DNA of 64,000 nucleotides from Pseudomonas citri (GCF_025336485.1 NZ_JAODAB010000012.1:62001-126000), one strand, 5' to 3'. Shown: positions 17,416 through 26,837, numbered from the stretch's first letter. A program made the numbers and translations. The notes: generated from the sequence alone by a model not told the origin.

Positions 17416-18789
17416 ATGAGCCAACCCAAACCGAATTTCTACCACCTGGCCTGGCGCTGGCATTTCTATGCCGGGCTGTTCGTGGCGCCGTTCATGGTGA
17501 TGCTGGCCCTGACCGGGATCATCTACCTGTTCAAGCCACAGCTCGATCCACTGATGTACGGCAGCCTGATGAACGTGCCGGCGGGGCATCACACGCTGGC
17601 AGCCGACGACCTGCTGAAAAAGGTTCGCCAGGCCTACCCCGAAGGCCAGGTCAAACAGTACCTGCCACCGATCAACGCCGAGCGCAGCGCGCAGTTCGTG
17701 GTGATCGACAAGGGCCGTGAATTGAACGTGTTCATCGACCCGTACCATGGCGACGTGCTGGGCGAGCAGGACGCAAAGAACAATCTGCAAGCGCTGTCCC
17801 GGGCCATCCACGGCGAGTTGCTGATCGGCACTGTCGGCGACCGACTGGTGGAAATGGCCGCCGGCTGGGGCGTGGTGCTGGTGGTCTCGGGGCTGTACCT
17901 GTGGTGGCCGCGCGGGCAGTCGCCGGCCGGGGTGCTGTGGCCACGCTGGCATGCGCGCGGTCGGCTGTTCTGGCGCGACCTGCACGTCGTCCTTGGGTTC
18001 TGGGGCGCGGCGTTGCTGCTGGTGATGCTGCTCAGCGGCATGACCTGGACCGGTTTCTGGGGCAAGCAATACGCCAACCTCTGGAACCGCTTCCCGGCGG
18101 CGATGTGGAACGACGTGCCCAAGTCCGACGTGGAGGCTGGCAGCCTCAACAACGCTCATCGCCAGACCGTGCCCTGGGCCGTGGAAAACACCCCGATGCC
18201 GATGTCCGGCGACCACGCCGAACACATGGGCCATGGCAGCCAGCATGAAGGCCCCGCCGCCCCGACCGTCAGCCTGCAGGAGGTGCAGGACATCGCCCGC
18301 GAACGCAACGTGACCGCCGGCTACAGCATCACCCTGCCGAAGACCGCCAGCGGCGTGTTCACCATCGCGGTCTTCGCCGACGATCCGCGCAACGACGCCA
18401 CCCTGCATGTCGATCAATACACCGGCAAGGTCCTGGCCGACGTACGCTGGGCGCACTACAGCTTCGTCGCCCGCGCCACCGAAACCGGGGTGATGCTGCA
18501 CGAAGGCAAGATGTTCGGCCCGGTGAACCAGATCATCGTGCTGCTGATTTGCCTGATGATCCTGCTCAGTGCCGTCAGTGGCGTGGTGATCTGGTGGAAA
18601 CGCCGACCCCAGGGCAGGTTCGGCGTGCCGCCGCTGCGCCACGACTTGCCGACATGGAAGACCGGCGTGTTCATCATGCTGGCCCTGGCGGTGGTGTTTC
18701 CGCTGGTGGGAATTTCGCTGCTGGCGGTGTGGTTGCTGGACTGGCTCGTCGCCCGTTTCAATCGCCGGGCTGAGATGGCTTCATCTTAA
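17416..18789 (+). CDS. PepSY-associated membrane protein
   Basis: 457-residue inner-membrane protein of the PepSY_TM family, often found next to TonB receptors for iron or copper and thought to help metal release or reduction. Membrane segments are visible near residues 18-42 (FVAPFMVMLALTGIIYLF), 150-170, 195-220 (WGAALLLVMLLSG), 370-395 and 425-450. The region between holds a Met/His-rich stretch (MPMSGDHAEHMGHGSQH, ~residues 256-275) that could bind copper, and PepSY-like blocks such as VDQYTGKVLADVRW. The ATG at 17416 follows GGAG. Context makes a copper role more likely than iron. Confidence 0.82.
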   Translation: MSQPKPNFYHLAWRWHFYAGLFVAPFMVMLALTGIIYLFKPQLDPLMYGSLMNVPAGHHTLAADDLLKKVRQAYPEGQVKQYLPPINAERSAQFVVIDKGRELNVFIDPYHGDVLGEQDAKNNLQALSRAIHGELLIGTVGDRLVEMAAGWGVVLVVSGLYLWWPRGQSPAGVLWPRWHARGRLFWRDLHVVLGFWGAALLLVMLLSGMTWTGFWGKQYANLWNRFPAAMWNDVPKSDVEAGSLNNAHRQTVPWAVENTPMPMSGDHAEHMGHGSQHEGPAAPTVSLQEVQDIARERNVTAGYSITLPKTASGVFTIAVFADDPRNDATLHVDQYTGKVLADVRWAHYSFVARATETGVMLHEGKMFGPVNQIIVLLICLMILLSAVSGVVIWWKRRPQGRFGVPPLRHDLPTWKTGVFIMLALAVVFPLVGISLLAVWLLDWLVARFNRRAEMASS

Positions 18790-18877
18790 GTTGAAGACAG
18801 CGCGTTAACGGACGGCGGCGCGAAACCTCTACAATCGCGCCGGCTTTGCAAACCACACACATGACTTGAGTAGATGC

Positions 18878-19666
18878 ATGACCTCGCTCACCCTCTCCCA
18901 CCTTGCCTGGACACCCCTGGGCCAGGGCCACTGTCATCACCAGTTCCAACTGCATGACGTCACGTTGTGGGTGGCGGACGGAGAGTTCGTCGGGTTGATC
19001 GGGCCCAACGGCAGTGGCAAGACCAGCCTGTTGCGCTGCGCCTATCGCTTCAGCCGGCCGGAACGTGGCGAGGTGAAACTTGAACATCACAACGTATGGA
19101 AGCAGTCCTCGCGCTGGTGCGCCCAGCGTATCGCCGTGGTCTTGCAGGAGTTTCCCGATGCCTTCGGCCTGACGGTCGAGGAAGTGGTCGCCATGGGCCG
19201 CACGCCCCATAAAGGCCTGTTCGATGGCGACAATCAGGAGGACCGTCGCCGGGTGCTCCAGGCGCTGGAATCGGTCGGGCTCGAAGGCTTTGGCGACCAT
19301 GGTTTCGCCACCCTCTCGGGCGGAGAAAAACAGCGGGTGATCCTCGCCCGTGCCCTCGCCCAGCAACCGCAGTTGCTGATCCTCGACGAACCGACCAACC
19401 ACCTCGACCCGCACTATCAACTGCAATTGCTGCAACTGATCAAGGGCCTGGGCATCGGCACCCTCGCCAGCCTCCACGACCTGAACCTGGCCGCCGCCTT
19501 CTGCGACCGCCTGTACGTGATCGAACACGGGCGCATTGTCGCCAGCGGCACCCCCAAGGATGTCCTCACCGTCGAGCTGTTGCGCGAGGTGTTCGGCATC
19601 AAGGCCCTGGTGGATGAACACCCGCTGTCCGGCTACCCCCGAATCACCTGGATAACCCAACCATGA
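18878..19666 (+). CDS. FecE/BtuD-type ABC importer ATPase
   Basis: ATP-binding subunit of a metal-chelate or cofactor importer. It has the Walker A GPNGSGKTS, signature LSGGEKQR, Walker B LLILDEPTNHLD and the switch histidine in SLHDLNL. I start at ATG 18878; a TTG 12 bases earlier is the alternative. The stop overlaps the next start as ATGA. The order ATPase, binding protein, permease is less usual than for siderophore systems. Substrate not identified. Confidence 0.9.
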   Translation: MTSLTLSHLAWTPLGQGHCHHQFQLHDVTLWVADGEFVGLIGPNGSGKTSLLRCAYRFSRPERGEVKLEHHNVWKQSSRWCAQRIAVVLQEFPDAFGLTVEEVVAMGRTPHKGLFDGDNQEDRRRVLQALESVGLEGFGDHGFATLSGGEKQRVILARALAQQPQLLILDEPTNHLDPHYQLQLLQLIKGLGIGTLASLHDLNLAAAFCDRLYVIEHGRIVASGTPKDVLTVELLREVFGIKALVDEHPLSGYPRITWITQP

Positions 19667-20610
19667 CTTTGCGTTTTCTGCTGCTCCTGCCCCTCTTGCT
19701 GGGCAGCGCCCAGGCCCTGGCCGAGGCCACTCGCTATCCGCTGACGATCCAGAGTTGCAATCGCCAGGTGCAGTTCAACCAGGCCCCCCGGCACGCGGTC
19801 AGCCATGACATCAACATGACCCAGATGATGCTCGCCCTCGGGCTCAAGCCGCGCATGGTCGGCTACAGCGGGATCAGTGGCTGGAAATCGGTAACGCCCG
19901 AGATGGCAAGGATCCTCGACGGCCTGCCGGAACTGGCGGCCAAGTACCCGTCGGTGGAAACCCTGCTCAATGCCAACGTGGATTTCTTTTTTGCCGGCTG
20001 GGACTACGGTATGCGCGTGGGCGGTGACCTGACGCCGCAGACCCTGCAACCGCTGGGCATCAACGTGTATGAGCTGACCGAGTCCTGCGCCTTCGTGATG
20101 AAACGCCCGGCGGCCTCGCTGGAAGACACCTACAACGACCTGCGCAACCTCGGGAAAATTTTCGACGTGCAGGAGCGCGCCGATGCCCTGATTGCGACAA
20201 TGCAGGCCCAGGTGGCCGAAGTCCGCCAACAGCTACCGCCGGATCGACCTCGGGTGTTCCTGTACGACAGCGGCGAAGACCGAGCCATGACCTCCGGCCG
20301 CCTGGGCATGCCCCAGGCGCTGATCGACGCGGCTGGCGGGCGCAACATTCTCGACGACGTGGAGACCAGTTGGACCCGGGTCAACTGGGAAAACGTGGTG
20401 GAGCGCAATCCTCAGGTCATCGTGATCGTTGACTATGGCGAAGTCAGTGCCGAACAGAAGCAGCAGTTTTTGCTGGGCAACCCGGCCCTCCAATCGGTGG
20501 ATGCAATCAAGCATCGACGCTTTATCGTGATCCCCTACGTCCAAGCCACGCCAGGCATCGATAACGTGCTGGCGGTGCAAACCCTGGCGAAGGGCTTTCA
20601 CGGCCCATGA
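19663..20610 (+). CDS. Periplasmic binding protein of FecCD-type importer
   Basis: 315-residue class III binding protein (BtuF/FecB fold) with a signal peptide ending ...AQALA. It holds two cysteines, in QSCNRQVQF and ESCAFVM, which could form a disulfide. Residues such as WDYGMRVGG, YDSGEDRAM and WENVVERNPQVIVIVDYG place it in a group often labelled, in pseudomonads, as a proposed F420-0 importer. That label seems unlikely to be literal, since Pseudomonas is not known to make F420. Coupled by ATGA overlaps to both neighbours. Substrate unknown; copper or corrinoid chelates are guesses from context. Confidence 0.87.
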   Translation: MTLRFLLLLPLLLGSAQALAEATRYPLTIQSCNRQVQFNQAPRHAVSHDINMTQMMLALGLKPRMVGYSGISGWKSVTPEMARILDGLPELAAKYPSVETLLNANVDFFFAGWDYGMRVGGDLTPQTLQPLGINVYELTESCAFVMKRPAASLEDTYNDLRNLGKIFDVQERADALIATMQAQVAEVRQQLPPDRPRVFLYDSGEDRAMTSGRLGMPQALIDAAGGRNILDDVETSWTRVNWENVVERNPQVIVIVDYGEVSAEQKQQFLLGNPALQSVDAIKHRRFIVIPYVQATPGIDNVLAVQTLAKGFHGP

Positions 20611-21617
20611 ATGATCGTCGCTACGGTGCCCTGCTGGTCCTGCTCGGCACGCTGATGCTGGTGTCGTGCGTGGTGTCCCTGGGCTTTGGCCCGGCGCGGG
20701 TGCCGGTGGCCGTGGTCTGGGACATCCTGCTGAACAAGGCCTTGGGCATCGGCGACGCCTACTGGACGCCCGGCCAGGAACACATCGTCTGGCTGATCCG
20801 CGTGCCACGCCTGTTGCTCGGTGCCCTGGTTGGCGCCGGGCTGGCGCTGATCGGTGCGGTGCTGCAAGCGGTCACGCGCAACCCGCTGGCCGATCCGCAC
20901 CTGCTGGGCGTCACGTCCGGCGCAACCCTCGGCGCGGTCATCGTGGTGTTGCATGTCGGCGAAATCGTCGGCCTGCTGACCCTACCTCTCGCCGCGTTCG
21001 TCGGCGCGTTGCTGAGCATGTTGCTGGTGCTGGCGATTGCCAGCCGCCAGGGACGCCTGGAAAGTGATCGCCTGCTGCTGTGCGGCGTAGCGGTGTCGTT
21101 CGTGATGATGGCGGCGGCCAATCTGCTGCTGTTTCTCGGTGACCATCGCGCAAGCTCCGCGGTGATGTTCTGGATGCTCGGTGGCCTGGGCCTGGCGCGC
21201 TGGGAGCTGCTGGCGGTGCCGGCCATCAGCGTATTGGTGGGGTTGGTGTTGCTGTTGGGCATGGCTCGCCCGCTGAACGCCTTGATGGCCGGTGAGCAGA
21301 CCGCCGTGACCTTGGGCCTGAACGCTGCGAGGGTACGCTTGTGGATCTTCCTGATCGCGTCGCTGATGACCGGCGTGCTGGTGTCCATCAGCGGCTCGAT
21401 CGGCTTCGTCGGACTGATGGTGCCGCACATCGCCCGGCGACTGGTGGGCGCCGAACACCGTCGGCTGCTGCCGACCTGCGTGCTGCTGGGCAGCCTGTTC
21501 CTGATGTGGGTGGATGTCGCCGCCCGGACCCTGATCGCCCCCGAGGACCTGCCGATCGGCGTCGCCACCGCGGCCATCGGTGGCCTGTTCTTCATCGGCT
21601 TGATGCGGCGCCGCTGA
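20607..21617 (+). CDS. FecCD-family ABC permease
   Basis: 336-residue membrane subunit of the same importer, with about nine or ten hydrophobic helices. Family landmarks: PRLLLGALVGAGLALIGAVLQ near residue 70, NPLADPHLLGVTSGATLGAV near 90, GSIGFVGLMVPHIARRLVG near 262 (the ATPase-coupling region), and LPIGVATAAIGGLFFIGLMRR at the end. Overlaps the binding-protein stop as ATGA. The gene is followed by a GTGGGAG palindrome at 21648-21670. Confidence 0.92.
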   Translation: MNDRRYGALLVLLGTLMLVSCVVSLGFGPARVPVAVVWDILLNKALGIGDAYWTPGQEHIVWLIRVPRLLLGALVGAGLALIGAVLQAVTRNPLADPHLLGVTSGATLGAVIVVLHVGEIVGLLTLPLAAFVGALLSMLLVLAIASRQGRLESDRLLLCGVAVSFVMMAAANLLLFLGDHRASSAVMFWMLGGLGLARWELLAVPAISVLVGLVLLLGMARPLNALMAGEQTAVTLGLNAARVRLWIFLIASLMTGVLVSISGSIGFVGLMVPHIARRLVGAEHRRLLPTCVLLGSLFLMWVDVAARTLIAPEDLPIGVATAAIGGLFFIGLMRRR

Positions 21618-21647
21618 TCCCCCTTTTTCTCCCAAACAACAAATGAC

Positions 21648-21670
21648 CTGTGGGAGCAAAGCTCCCACAG
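21648..21670. terminator. REP-type hairpin after importer operon
   Basis: CTGTGGGAG and CTCCCACAG pair around CAAAG. It has no T-run, so it is a half-REP palindrome that may end or stabilise the importer transcript rather than a textbook terminator. Confidence 0.5.
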
Positions 21671-21799
21671 GGGAGACTGCAATCCTACGCCCCAATGTGG
21701 CGCGCCTGGCCGCACCAACGACCGCACGACGGGCACTCATGGTGCGTCGCCCTGTCCATCCCCCTCGCTGTTCCCTTGTTTCCGCGCCTCCTCCCAACC

Positions 21800-21814
21800 G
21801 GGCACACCCCTTGC
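21800..21814 (+). promoter_or_regulatory. Sigma-54 promoter for urtA
   Basis: GGGCAC-ACCCC-TTGC matches the -24/-12 consensus TGGCAC-N5-TTGC with one change and correct spacing, 66 bases before the urtA start. The dyad halves GCACCA (21712-21717) and TGGTGC (21740-21745) lie upstream, but their spacing does not fit a single NtrC site. Control of urea import by RpoN/NtrC is known in bacteria; here it is inferred. Confidence 0.65.
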
Positions 21815-21879
21815 AAAAGCCCCTTCAACATCTGCATCTGCCTACCAAGAAAACTCATAAAGACCACGGAGATCGCACC

Positions 21880-23145
21880 ATGAAGCGTCGTAGCTTGATC
21901 AAGGCTTTCACTCTCTCGGCCAGCATTGCCGCGATGGGCATGACCTGGACCGTCCAGGCCGCCGAAACCATCAAGGTAGGCATCCTGCATTCGCTGTCCG
22001 GGACCATGGCGATCTCCGAAACGTCCCTCAAGGACATGGCACTGATGACCATCGACGAAATCAACGCCAAGGGTGGGGTCAACGGTAAACAGCTTGAAGC
22101 GGTGGTGGTGGACCCGGCGTCGAACTGGCCGCTGTTCGCGGAAAAAGGCCGGCAGTTGCTGAGCCAGGACAAGGTCGCGGTGGTGTTCGGTTGCTGGACC
22201 TCGGTGTCACGCAAATCGGTGTTGCCGGTGTTCGAAGAGCTCAATGGCTTGCTGTTCTACCCGGTGCAATACGAAGGTGAAGAGATGTCGCCGAACGTGT
22301 TCTACACCGGTGCCGCGCCGAACCAGCAGGCGATTCCGGCGGTGGAATACCTGATGAGCGAAGAAGGCGGCAGCGCCAAGCGTTACTTCCTGTTGGGCAC
22401 CGACTACGTCTACCCGCGCACCACCAACAAGATCCTGCGCTCGTTCCTGCATTCCAAAGGCGTGGCTGACAAAGACATCGAAGAGGTCTACACCCCGTTC
22501 GGCCACAGCGATTACCAGACCATCGTCGCCAACATCAAGAAATTCTCGGCCGGCGGCAAGACCGCAGTCATCTCCACGGTCAACGGCGACTCCAACGTGC
22601 CGTTCTACAAGGAACTGGCGAACCAGGGCCTGAAAGCCACCGACGTACCGGTGGTGGCGTTCTCGGTGGGCGAAGAAGAACTGCGCGGCATCGACACCAA
22701 GCCGCTGGTAGGCAACCTCGCGGCCTGGAACTACTTCGAATCGGTGGACAACCCGGCGAACAAGCAATTCGTCGATGCCTGGAAAGCCTACGCCAAGGCC
22801 AAGAACCTGCCGGGCGCTGACAAAGCGGTGACCAACGACCCGATGGAAGCCACCTACGTGGGTATCCACATGTGGGCGCAAGCGGTGGAAAAAGCCAAGT
22901 CCACCGATGTCGACAAAGTCCGCGAAGCCCTGGCCGGCCAGACCTTCGCCGCACCGTCGGGCTACACCCTGACCATGGACAAGACCAACCACCACCTGCA
23001 CAAGCCGGTGATGATCGGCGAGATCCAGGCCGACGGTCAGTTCAACGTGGTCTGGCAGACCGAAGGCCCGATCCGCGCCCAACCGTGGAGCCCGTTCATC
23101 GCTGGCAACGACAAGAAGCCTGACTATGCGGTGAAGAGCAACTGA
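21880..23145 (+). CDS. urtA: Urea ABC transporter, periplasmic binding protein
   Basis: 421-residue urea-binding protein with a signal peptide (residues 1-29, ...WTVQAA). Family blocks: IKVGILHSLSGTMAISE, VVFGCWTSVSRKSVLPVFEE, GLLFYPVQYEGEE and SVGEEELRGI. It delivers urea to UrtBC. The ATG at 21880 has GGAG nine bases upstream. First gene of urtABCDE, behind a sigma-54 promoter; the ureDABC genes follow directly, so import and hydrolysis are linked. Confidence 0.96.
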   Translation: MKRRSLIKAFTLSASIAAMGMTWTVQAAETIKVGILHSLSGTMAISETSLKDMALMTIDEINAKGGVNGKQLEAVVVDPASNWPLFAEKGRQLLSQDKVAVVFGCWTSVSRKSVLPVFEELNGLLFYPVQYEGEEMSPNVFYTGAAPNQQAIPAVEYLMSEEGGSAKRYFLLGTDYVYPRTTNKILRSFLHSKGVADKDIEEVYTPFGHSDYQTIVANIKKFSAGGKTAVISTVNGDSNVPFYKELANQGLKATDVPVVAFSVGEEELRGIDTKPLVGNLAAWNYFESVDNPANKQFVDAWKAYAKAKNLPGADKAVTNDPMEATYVGIHMWAQAVEKAKSTDVDKVREALAGQTFAAPSGYTLTMDKTNHHLHKPVMIGEIQADGQFNVVWQTEGPIRAQPWSPFIAGNDKKPDYAVKSN

Positions 23146-23167
23146 GCCTGGGAACAAGCCCCTAACT

Positions 23168-23242
23168 CTGTGGGAGCAAAGCTTGCTCGCGATGGCGGTC
23201 ATCCAGACACGCCGACATCGCGAGCAAGCTTTGCTCCCACAG
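23168..23242. repeat. REPIN with perfect 26-bp arms
   Basis: Arms 23168-23193 and 23217-23242 are exact reverse complements around a 23-base loop. It sits between urtA and urtB, inside the operon, where the hairpin could protect the abundant urtA message and lower urtB expression. Confidence 0.9.
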
Positions 23243-23271
23243 GGTCCGTCGCAGTCTTACAGGACGTCGTT

Positions 23272-24771
23272 ATGTCCCCTTATCGTTTGCTCGCTCTTCT
23301 TGCCTGTCTGCTGTTGCCGATAGGCGCCCACGCCGACGACGCCGAAGACTTCGTCGGCGCCAACCCGACCCAGCAGGCCAGGCTTCTGGAAACCTGGGCC
23401 GCGCAGCCGGAGCCTGGGCGTGTCGAACTGATCAACGCCCTGCAACAAGGCCAGTTGAGCGTCGACGGCCAACCCAAGACCCTGCGCCTGAACAACCGCT
23501 TGCGCGGGCTGGTCGAGACCGCCCTGGCCAGCCATCAGTTGCTGGCTGTCGATGCTCGCGTGCGCCTCGCCGCCGCCCGGCAATTGCAAAAAACCGCGCG
23601 CCCGGCCCAGTTGGCGTTTCTCGACCGGCAACTGGCCGGCGAGCCGGATGAAGACGTACACGCCGCCCTGAGCCTGGCCCTGGCGAACCTGCAACTGGTG
23701 GACAGCAACCCCGGCGTGCGCCTGGCCGCCGTCCGACTGTTGGGGGAAACCGGCGATCCACTGGCCCGTACCCGCCTCGAAGGCCTGCTTGAACCCGGGG
23801 TCGAGACCGATGCCGCGGTACGCACCGCCGCCGAAACCAGCCTGGGCCAGGTCAAACGCAAACTCCTGGTGGGCGAGCTGCTGGGCCAAGCCTTCAGCGG
23901 CATGTCCCTGGGTTCGATCCTGCTGCTCGCCGCCCTCGGTCTGGCCATCACCTTCGGCCTGCTGGGGGTAATCAACATGGCCCACGGTGAGATGTTGATG
24001 CTCGGCGCCTATGCCACCTACGTGGTGCAGCTACTGTTCCAGCGCCTGGCCCCGAACGCCATCGAGTTCTACCCACTGATCGCCCTGCCGGTGGCGTTTT
24101 TCATCACCGCCGGTATCGGCATGACCCTGGAGCGCACGGTGATCCGTCACCTCTACGGGCGCCCCTTGGAAACCCTGCTCGCCACCTGGGGCATCAGCCT
24201 GATGCTGATCCAACTGGTGCGCCTGGTGTTCGGCGCGCAGAACGTCGAGGTCGCCAATCCGGCGTGGCTGTCGGGCGGGATCCAGGTGTTGCCGAACCTG
24301 GTGCTGCCCTACAACCGCATCGTGATCATCGTCTTCGCGCTGTTCGTGATGGCGCTGACCTGGCTGCTACTGAACAAGACGCGCCTGGGCCTGAACGTGC
24401 GCGCCGTCACCCAGAACCGCAACATGGCCGCCTGTTGCGGCGTGCCCACCGGTCGCGTGGACATGCTCGCCTTCGGCCTCGGCTCGGGCATCGCCGGGCT
24501 CGGCGGCGTGGCCCTGAGCCAGATCGGCAACGTCGGCCCGGACCTGGGCCAGAGCTACATCATCGACTCGTTCCTGGTGGTGGTGCTCGGCGGCGTCGGC
24601 CAGTTGGCCGGCAGCGTGTTCGCCGCGTTCGGCCTGGGCATCGCCAACAAGATCCTCGAACCGCAGATCGGCGCCGTGCTGGGCAAGATCCTGATCCTGG
24701 CGCTGATCATTCTGTTCATCCAGAAGCGTCCGCAAGGCCTCTTCGCGCTCAAAGGACGGGTAATCGACTGA
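23272..24771 (+). CDS. urtB: Urea ABC transporter permease UrtB
   Basis: 499-residue inner-membrane permease. A signal-like N-terminus and a ~200-residue periplasmic helical region with HEAT-like repeats (VRLAAVRLLGETGDP) precede a LivH-type permease domain of about eight helices from residue ~215 (MSLGSILLLAALGLAITFGLLGVINMAHGE). This long N-terminal domain is normal for UrtB. AGGACG precedes the ATG at 23272. The stop overlaps urtC by one base (TGATG). Confidence 0.95.
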   Translation: MSPYRLLALLACLLLPIGAHADDAEDFVGANPTQQARLLETWAAQPEPGRVELINALQQGQLSVDGQPKTLRLNNRLRGLVETALASHQLLAVDARVRLAAARQLQKTARPAQLAFLDRQLAGEPDEDVHAALSLALANLQLVDSNPGVRLAAVRLLGETGDPLARTRLEGLLEPGVETDAAVRTAAETSLGQVKRKLLVGELLGQAFSGMSLGSILLLAALGLAITFGLLGVINMAHGEMLMLGAYATYVVQLLFQRLAPNAIEFYPLIALPVAFFITAGIGMTLERTVIRHLYGRPLETLLATWGISLMLIQLVRLVFGAQNVEVANPAWLSGGIQVLPNLVLPYNRIVIIVFALFVMALTWLLLNKTRLGLNVRAVTQNRNMAACCGVPTGRVDMLAFGLGSGIAGLGGVALSQIGNVGPDLGQSYIIDSFLVVVLGGVGQLAGSVFAAFGLGIANKILEPQIGAVLGKILILALIILFIQKRPQGLFALKGRVID

Positions 24772-25850
24772 TGAACCAGCCCCTGATGCTCACGGCCACC
24801 CGAAAGGCCGGTCCCAAAGTCACCTGCGCCGTCGGCGGGGTCATCCTGGCGGTGCTGCTGAGCCTGCCGCTGCTGTCGCTGTTGCCGGCGGACAGCCTGC
24901 TGCATGTCTCGGCGTATACCCTGACGCTGGTGGGCAAGATCCTCTGCTACGCCATCGTCGCCCTCGCCCTGGACCTGGTCTGGGGCCATGCCGGCTTGCT
25001 CTCCCTGGGCCACGGCCTGTTCTTCGCCCTGGGCGGCTATGCCATGGGCATGTACCTGATGCGCCAGGCCGCCGGGGATGGCTTGCCGGCGTTCATGACG
25101 TTCCTGTCGTGGAGCGAATTGCCCTGGTACTGGGCCGGCACCGACAGCTTTCTCTGGGCCTTGTGCCTGGTGGTGCTGGCACCCGGTTCGCTGGCGCTGG
25201 TGTTCGGTTTCTTCGCCTTCCGCTCGCGGATCAAGGGTGTGTATTTCTCGATCATGACCCAAGCGTTGACCTTCGCCGGGATGCTGCTGTTCTTTCGCAA
25301 CGAAACCGGGTTTGGCGGCAACAACGGCTTCACCAATTTCCGCTCGATCCTGGGTTTCGGCATCACCGAGCCGGGCACTCGCGCGGTGCTGTTCCTGGCC
25401 ACGGTGTCGTTGCTGGTGGCGAGCCTGTTCATCGGCTGGCGCCTGGCACAAAGCAAGTTCGGCCGGGTGCTGACCGCCCTGCGCGACGCGGAAAACCGCC
25501 TGATGTTCTGCGGTTACGATCCTCGGGGCTTCAAACTGTTCGTCTGGGTCTTGAGCGCAGTGTTGTGCGGCCTGGCCGGGGCGTTGTACGTGCCGCAGGT
25601 GGGCATCATCAACCCCAGTGAAATGTCGCCGACCAACTCCATCGAAGCCGCCGTGTGGGTGGCCCTCGGCGGACGCGGCACGCTGATCGGGCCGTTGCTG
25701 GGCGCCGGCGTGGTCAATGGCATGAAGAGCTGGTTCACCGTGGCGTTTCCCGAGTACTGGCTGTTCTTCCTCGGTGCGCTGTTCATCGTCGTGACGCTGT
25801 ATCTGCCCAAGGGCGTGATCGGACTACTGAAGAAAAGGGGCGAATCATGA
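24771..25850 (+). CDS. urtC: Urea ABC transporter permease UrtC
   Basis: 359-residue LivM-type permease, partner of UrtB. About ten hydrophobic segments; the landmark block IVALALDLVWGHAGLLSLGH is near residue 62, and EAAVWVALGGRGTLIGPLLGA near residue 290. The start at 24771 shares a base with the urtB stop and the end overlaps urtD as ATGA. The conserved FFRNETGFGGNNGFTNF segment is characteristic of UrtC. Confidence 0.95.
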   Translation: MNQPLMLTATRKAGPKVTCAVGGVILAVLLSLPLLSLLPADSLLHVSAYTLTLVGKILCYAIVALALDLVWGHAGLLSLGHGLFFALGGYAMGMYLMRQAAGDGLPAFMTFLSWSELPWYWAGTDSFLWALCLVVLAPGSLALVFGFFAFRSRIKGVYFSIMTQALTFAGMLLFFRNETGFGGNNGFTNFRSILGFGITEPGTRAVLFLATVSLLVASLFIGWRLAQSKFGRVLTALRDAENRLMFCGYDPRGFKLFVWVLSAVLCGLAGALYVPQVGIINPSEMSPTNSIEAAVWVALGGRGTLIGPLLGAGVVNGMKSWFTVAFPEYWLFFLGALFIVVTLYLPKGVIGLLKKRGES

Positions 25851-26716
25851 GGATCACACCCACGGCCCAATTCATGCTCGAACCCGCTTTCTATCCGCCG
25901 GAACCCAACAAGGACGCCGGCAGCAGCCGCGACGCCATCGGCCTCGGCCAGGCAGCCGGCGTGGGCCTGAACACCCGCCACGGCACGCTCCTGACCCTGG
26001 AAGACATCAGCGTCAGCTTCGACGGTTTCAAGGCCTTGAACGACCTGAACCTGTACATCGGCGTCGGCGAACTGCGCTGCATCATCGGTCCCAATGGCGC
26101 CGGCAAGACCACCTTGATGGACGTGATCACCGGCAAGACCCGCCCCAGCCACGGCAAGGCCTGGTTCGGCGAAACCCTGGACCTGACCCGCATGAGCGAA
26201 GTGGAGATCGCCCAGGCCGGCATCGGCCGCAAGTTCCAGAAACCCACGGTGTTCGAAGCCTTGAGTGTCTTCGAGAACCTGGAGCTGGCGCTCAAGACCG
26301 ACAAATCGGTGTGGGCCAGCCTGCGGGCGAAACTGACCGGCGAGCAACACGACCATATCCACGAAGTGTTGGAGACCATCCGTCTCACGCCTTCGCTCAA
26401 TCGCCCCGCCGGATTGTTGTCCCACGGGCAGAAACAGTTCCTGGAAATCGGCATGCTGCTGGTGCAGGACCCGCAACTGCTGCTGCTCGACGAACCGGTG
26501 GCGGGCATGACCGACGCCGAAACCGACTTCACCGCCGAGCTGTTCAAATCCCTCGCGGGCAAGCATTCGCTGATGGTGGTGGAACATGACATGGGCTTCG
26601 TCGGCGCGATTGCCGACCACGTCACCGTGCTGCACCAGGGCAGCGTGCTGGCCGAAGGGTCGCTGGAGCAGGTGCAGGACAATGAGCGGGTGATCGAGGT
26701 GTATCTCGGTCGATAG
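25847..26716 (+). CDS. urtD: Urea ABC transporter ATPase UrtD
   Basis: 289-residue LivG-type ATPase with a ~45-residue N-terminal extension before the ATPase fold. Walker A GPNGAGKTTL, the signature-equivalent LSHGQKQFLE, Walker B LLLLDEPVAGM and switch region VVEHDM are present; the altered signature is normal for UrtD. ATGA overlap with urtC. Followed by a REP pair before urtE. Confidence 0.95.
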   Translation: MRITPTAQFMLEPAFYPPEPNKDAGSSRDAIGLGQAAGVGLNTRHGTLLTLEDISVSFDGFKALNDLNLYIGVGELRCIIGPNGAGKTTLMDVITGKTRPSHGKAWFGETLDLTRMSEVEIAQAGIGRKFQKPTVFEALSVFENLELALKTDKSVWASLRAKLTGEQHDHIHEVLETIRLTPSLNRPAGLLSHGQKQFLEIGMLLVQDPQLLLLDEPVAGMTDAETDFTAELFKSLAGKHSLMVVEHDMGFVGAIADHVTVLHQGSVLAEGSLEQVQDNERVIEVYLGR

Positions 26717-26746
26717 CCTGCGAACACATTCCCCTTGTGGGGGGGC

Positions 26747-26837
26747 CTGTGGGAGCAAGGCTTGCCCGCGATAGGGCCGCCGCAATTTTTCCCTGGACCG
26801 CGTCATCGTTCATCGCGAGCAAGCTTTGCTCCCACAG
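26747..26837. repeat. REP pair between urtD and urtE
   Basis: Inverted REP units at 26747-26772 and 26812-26837 with a 39-base spacer; a third partial copy (GCTTTGCTCTCACAGG) follows to about 26852. Confidence 0.85.
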
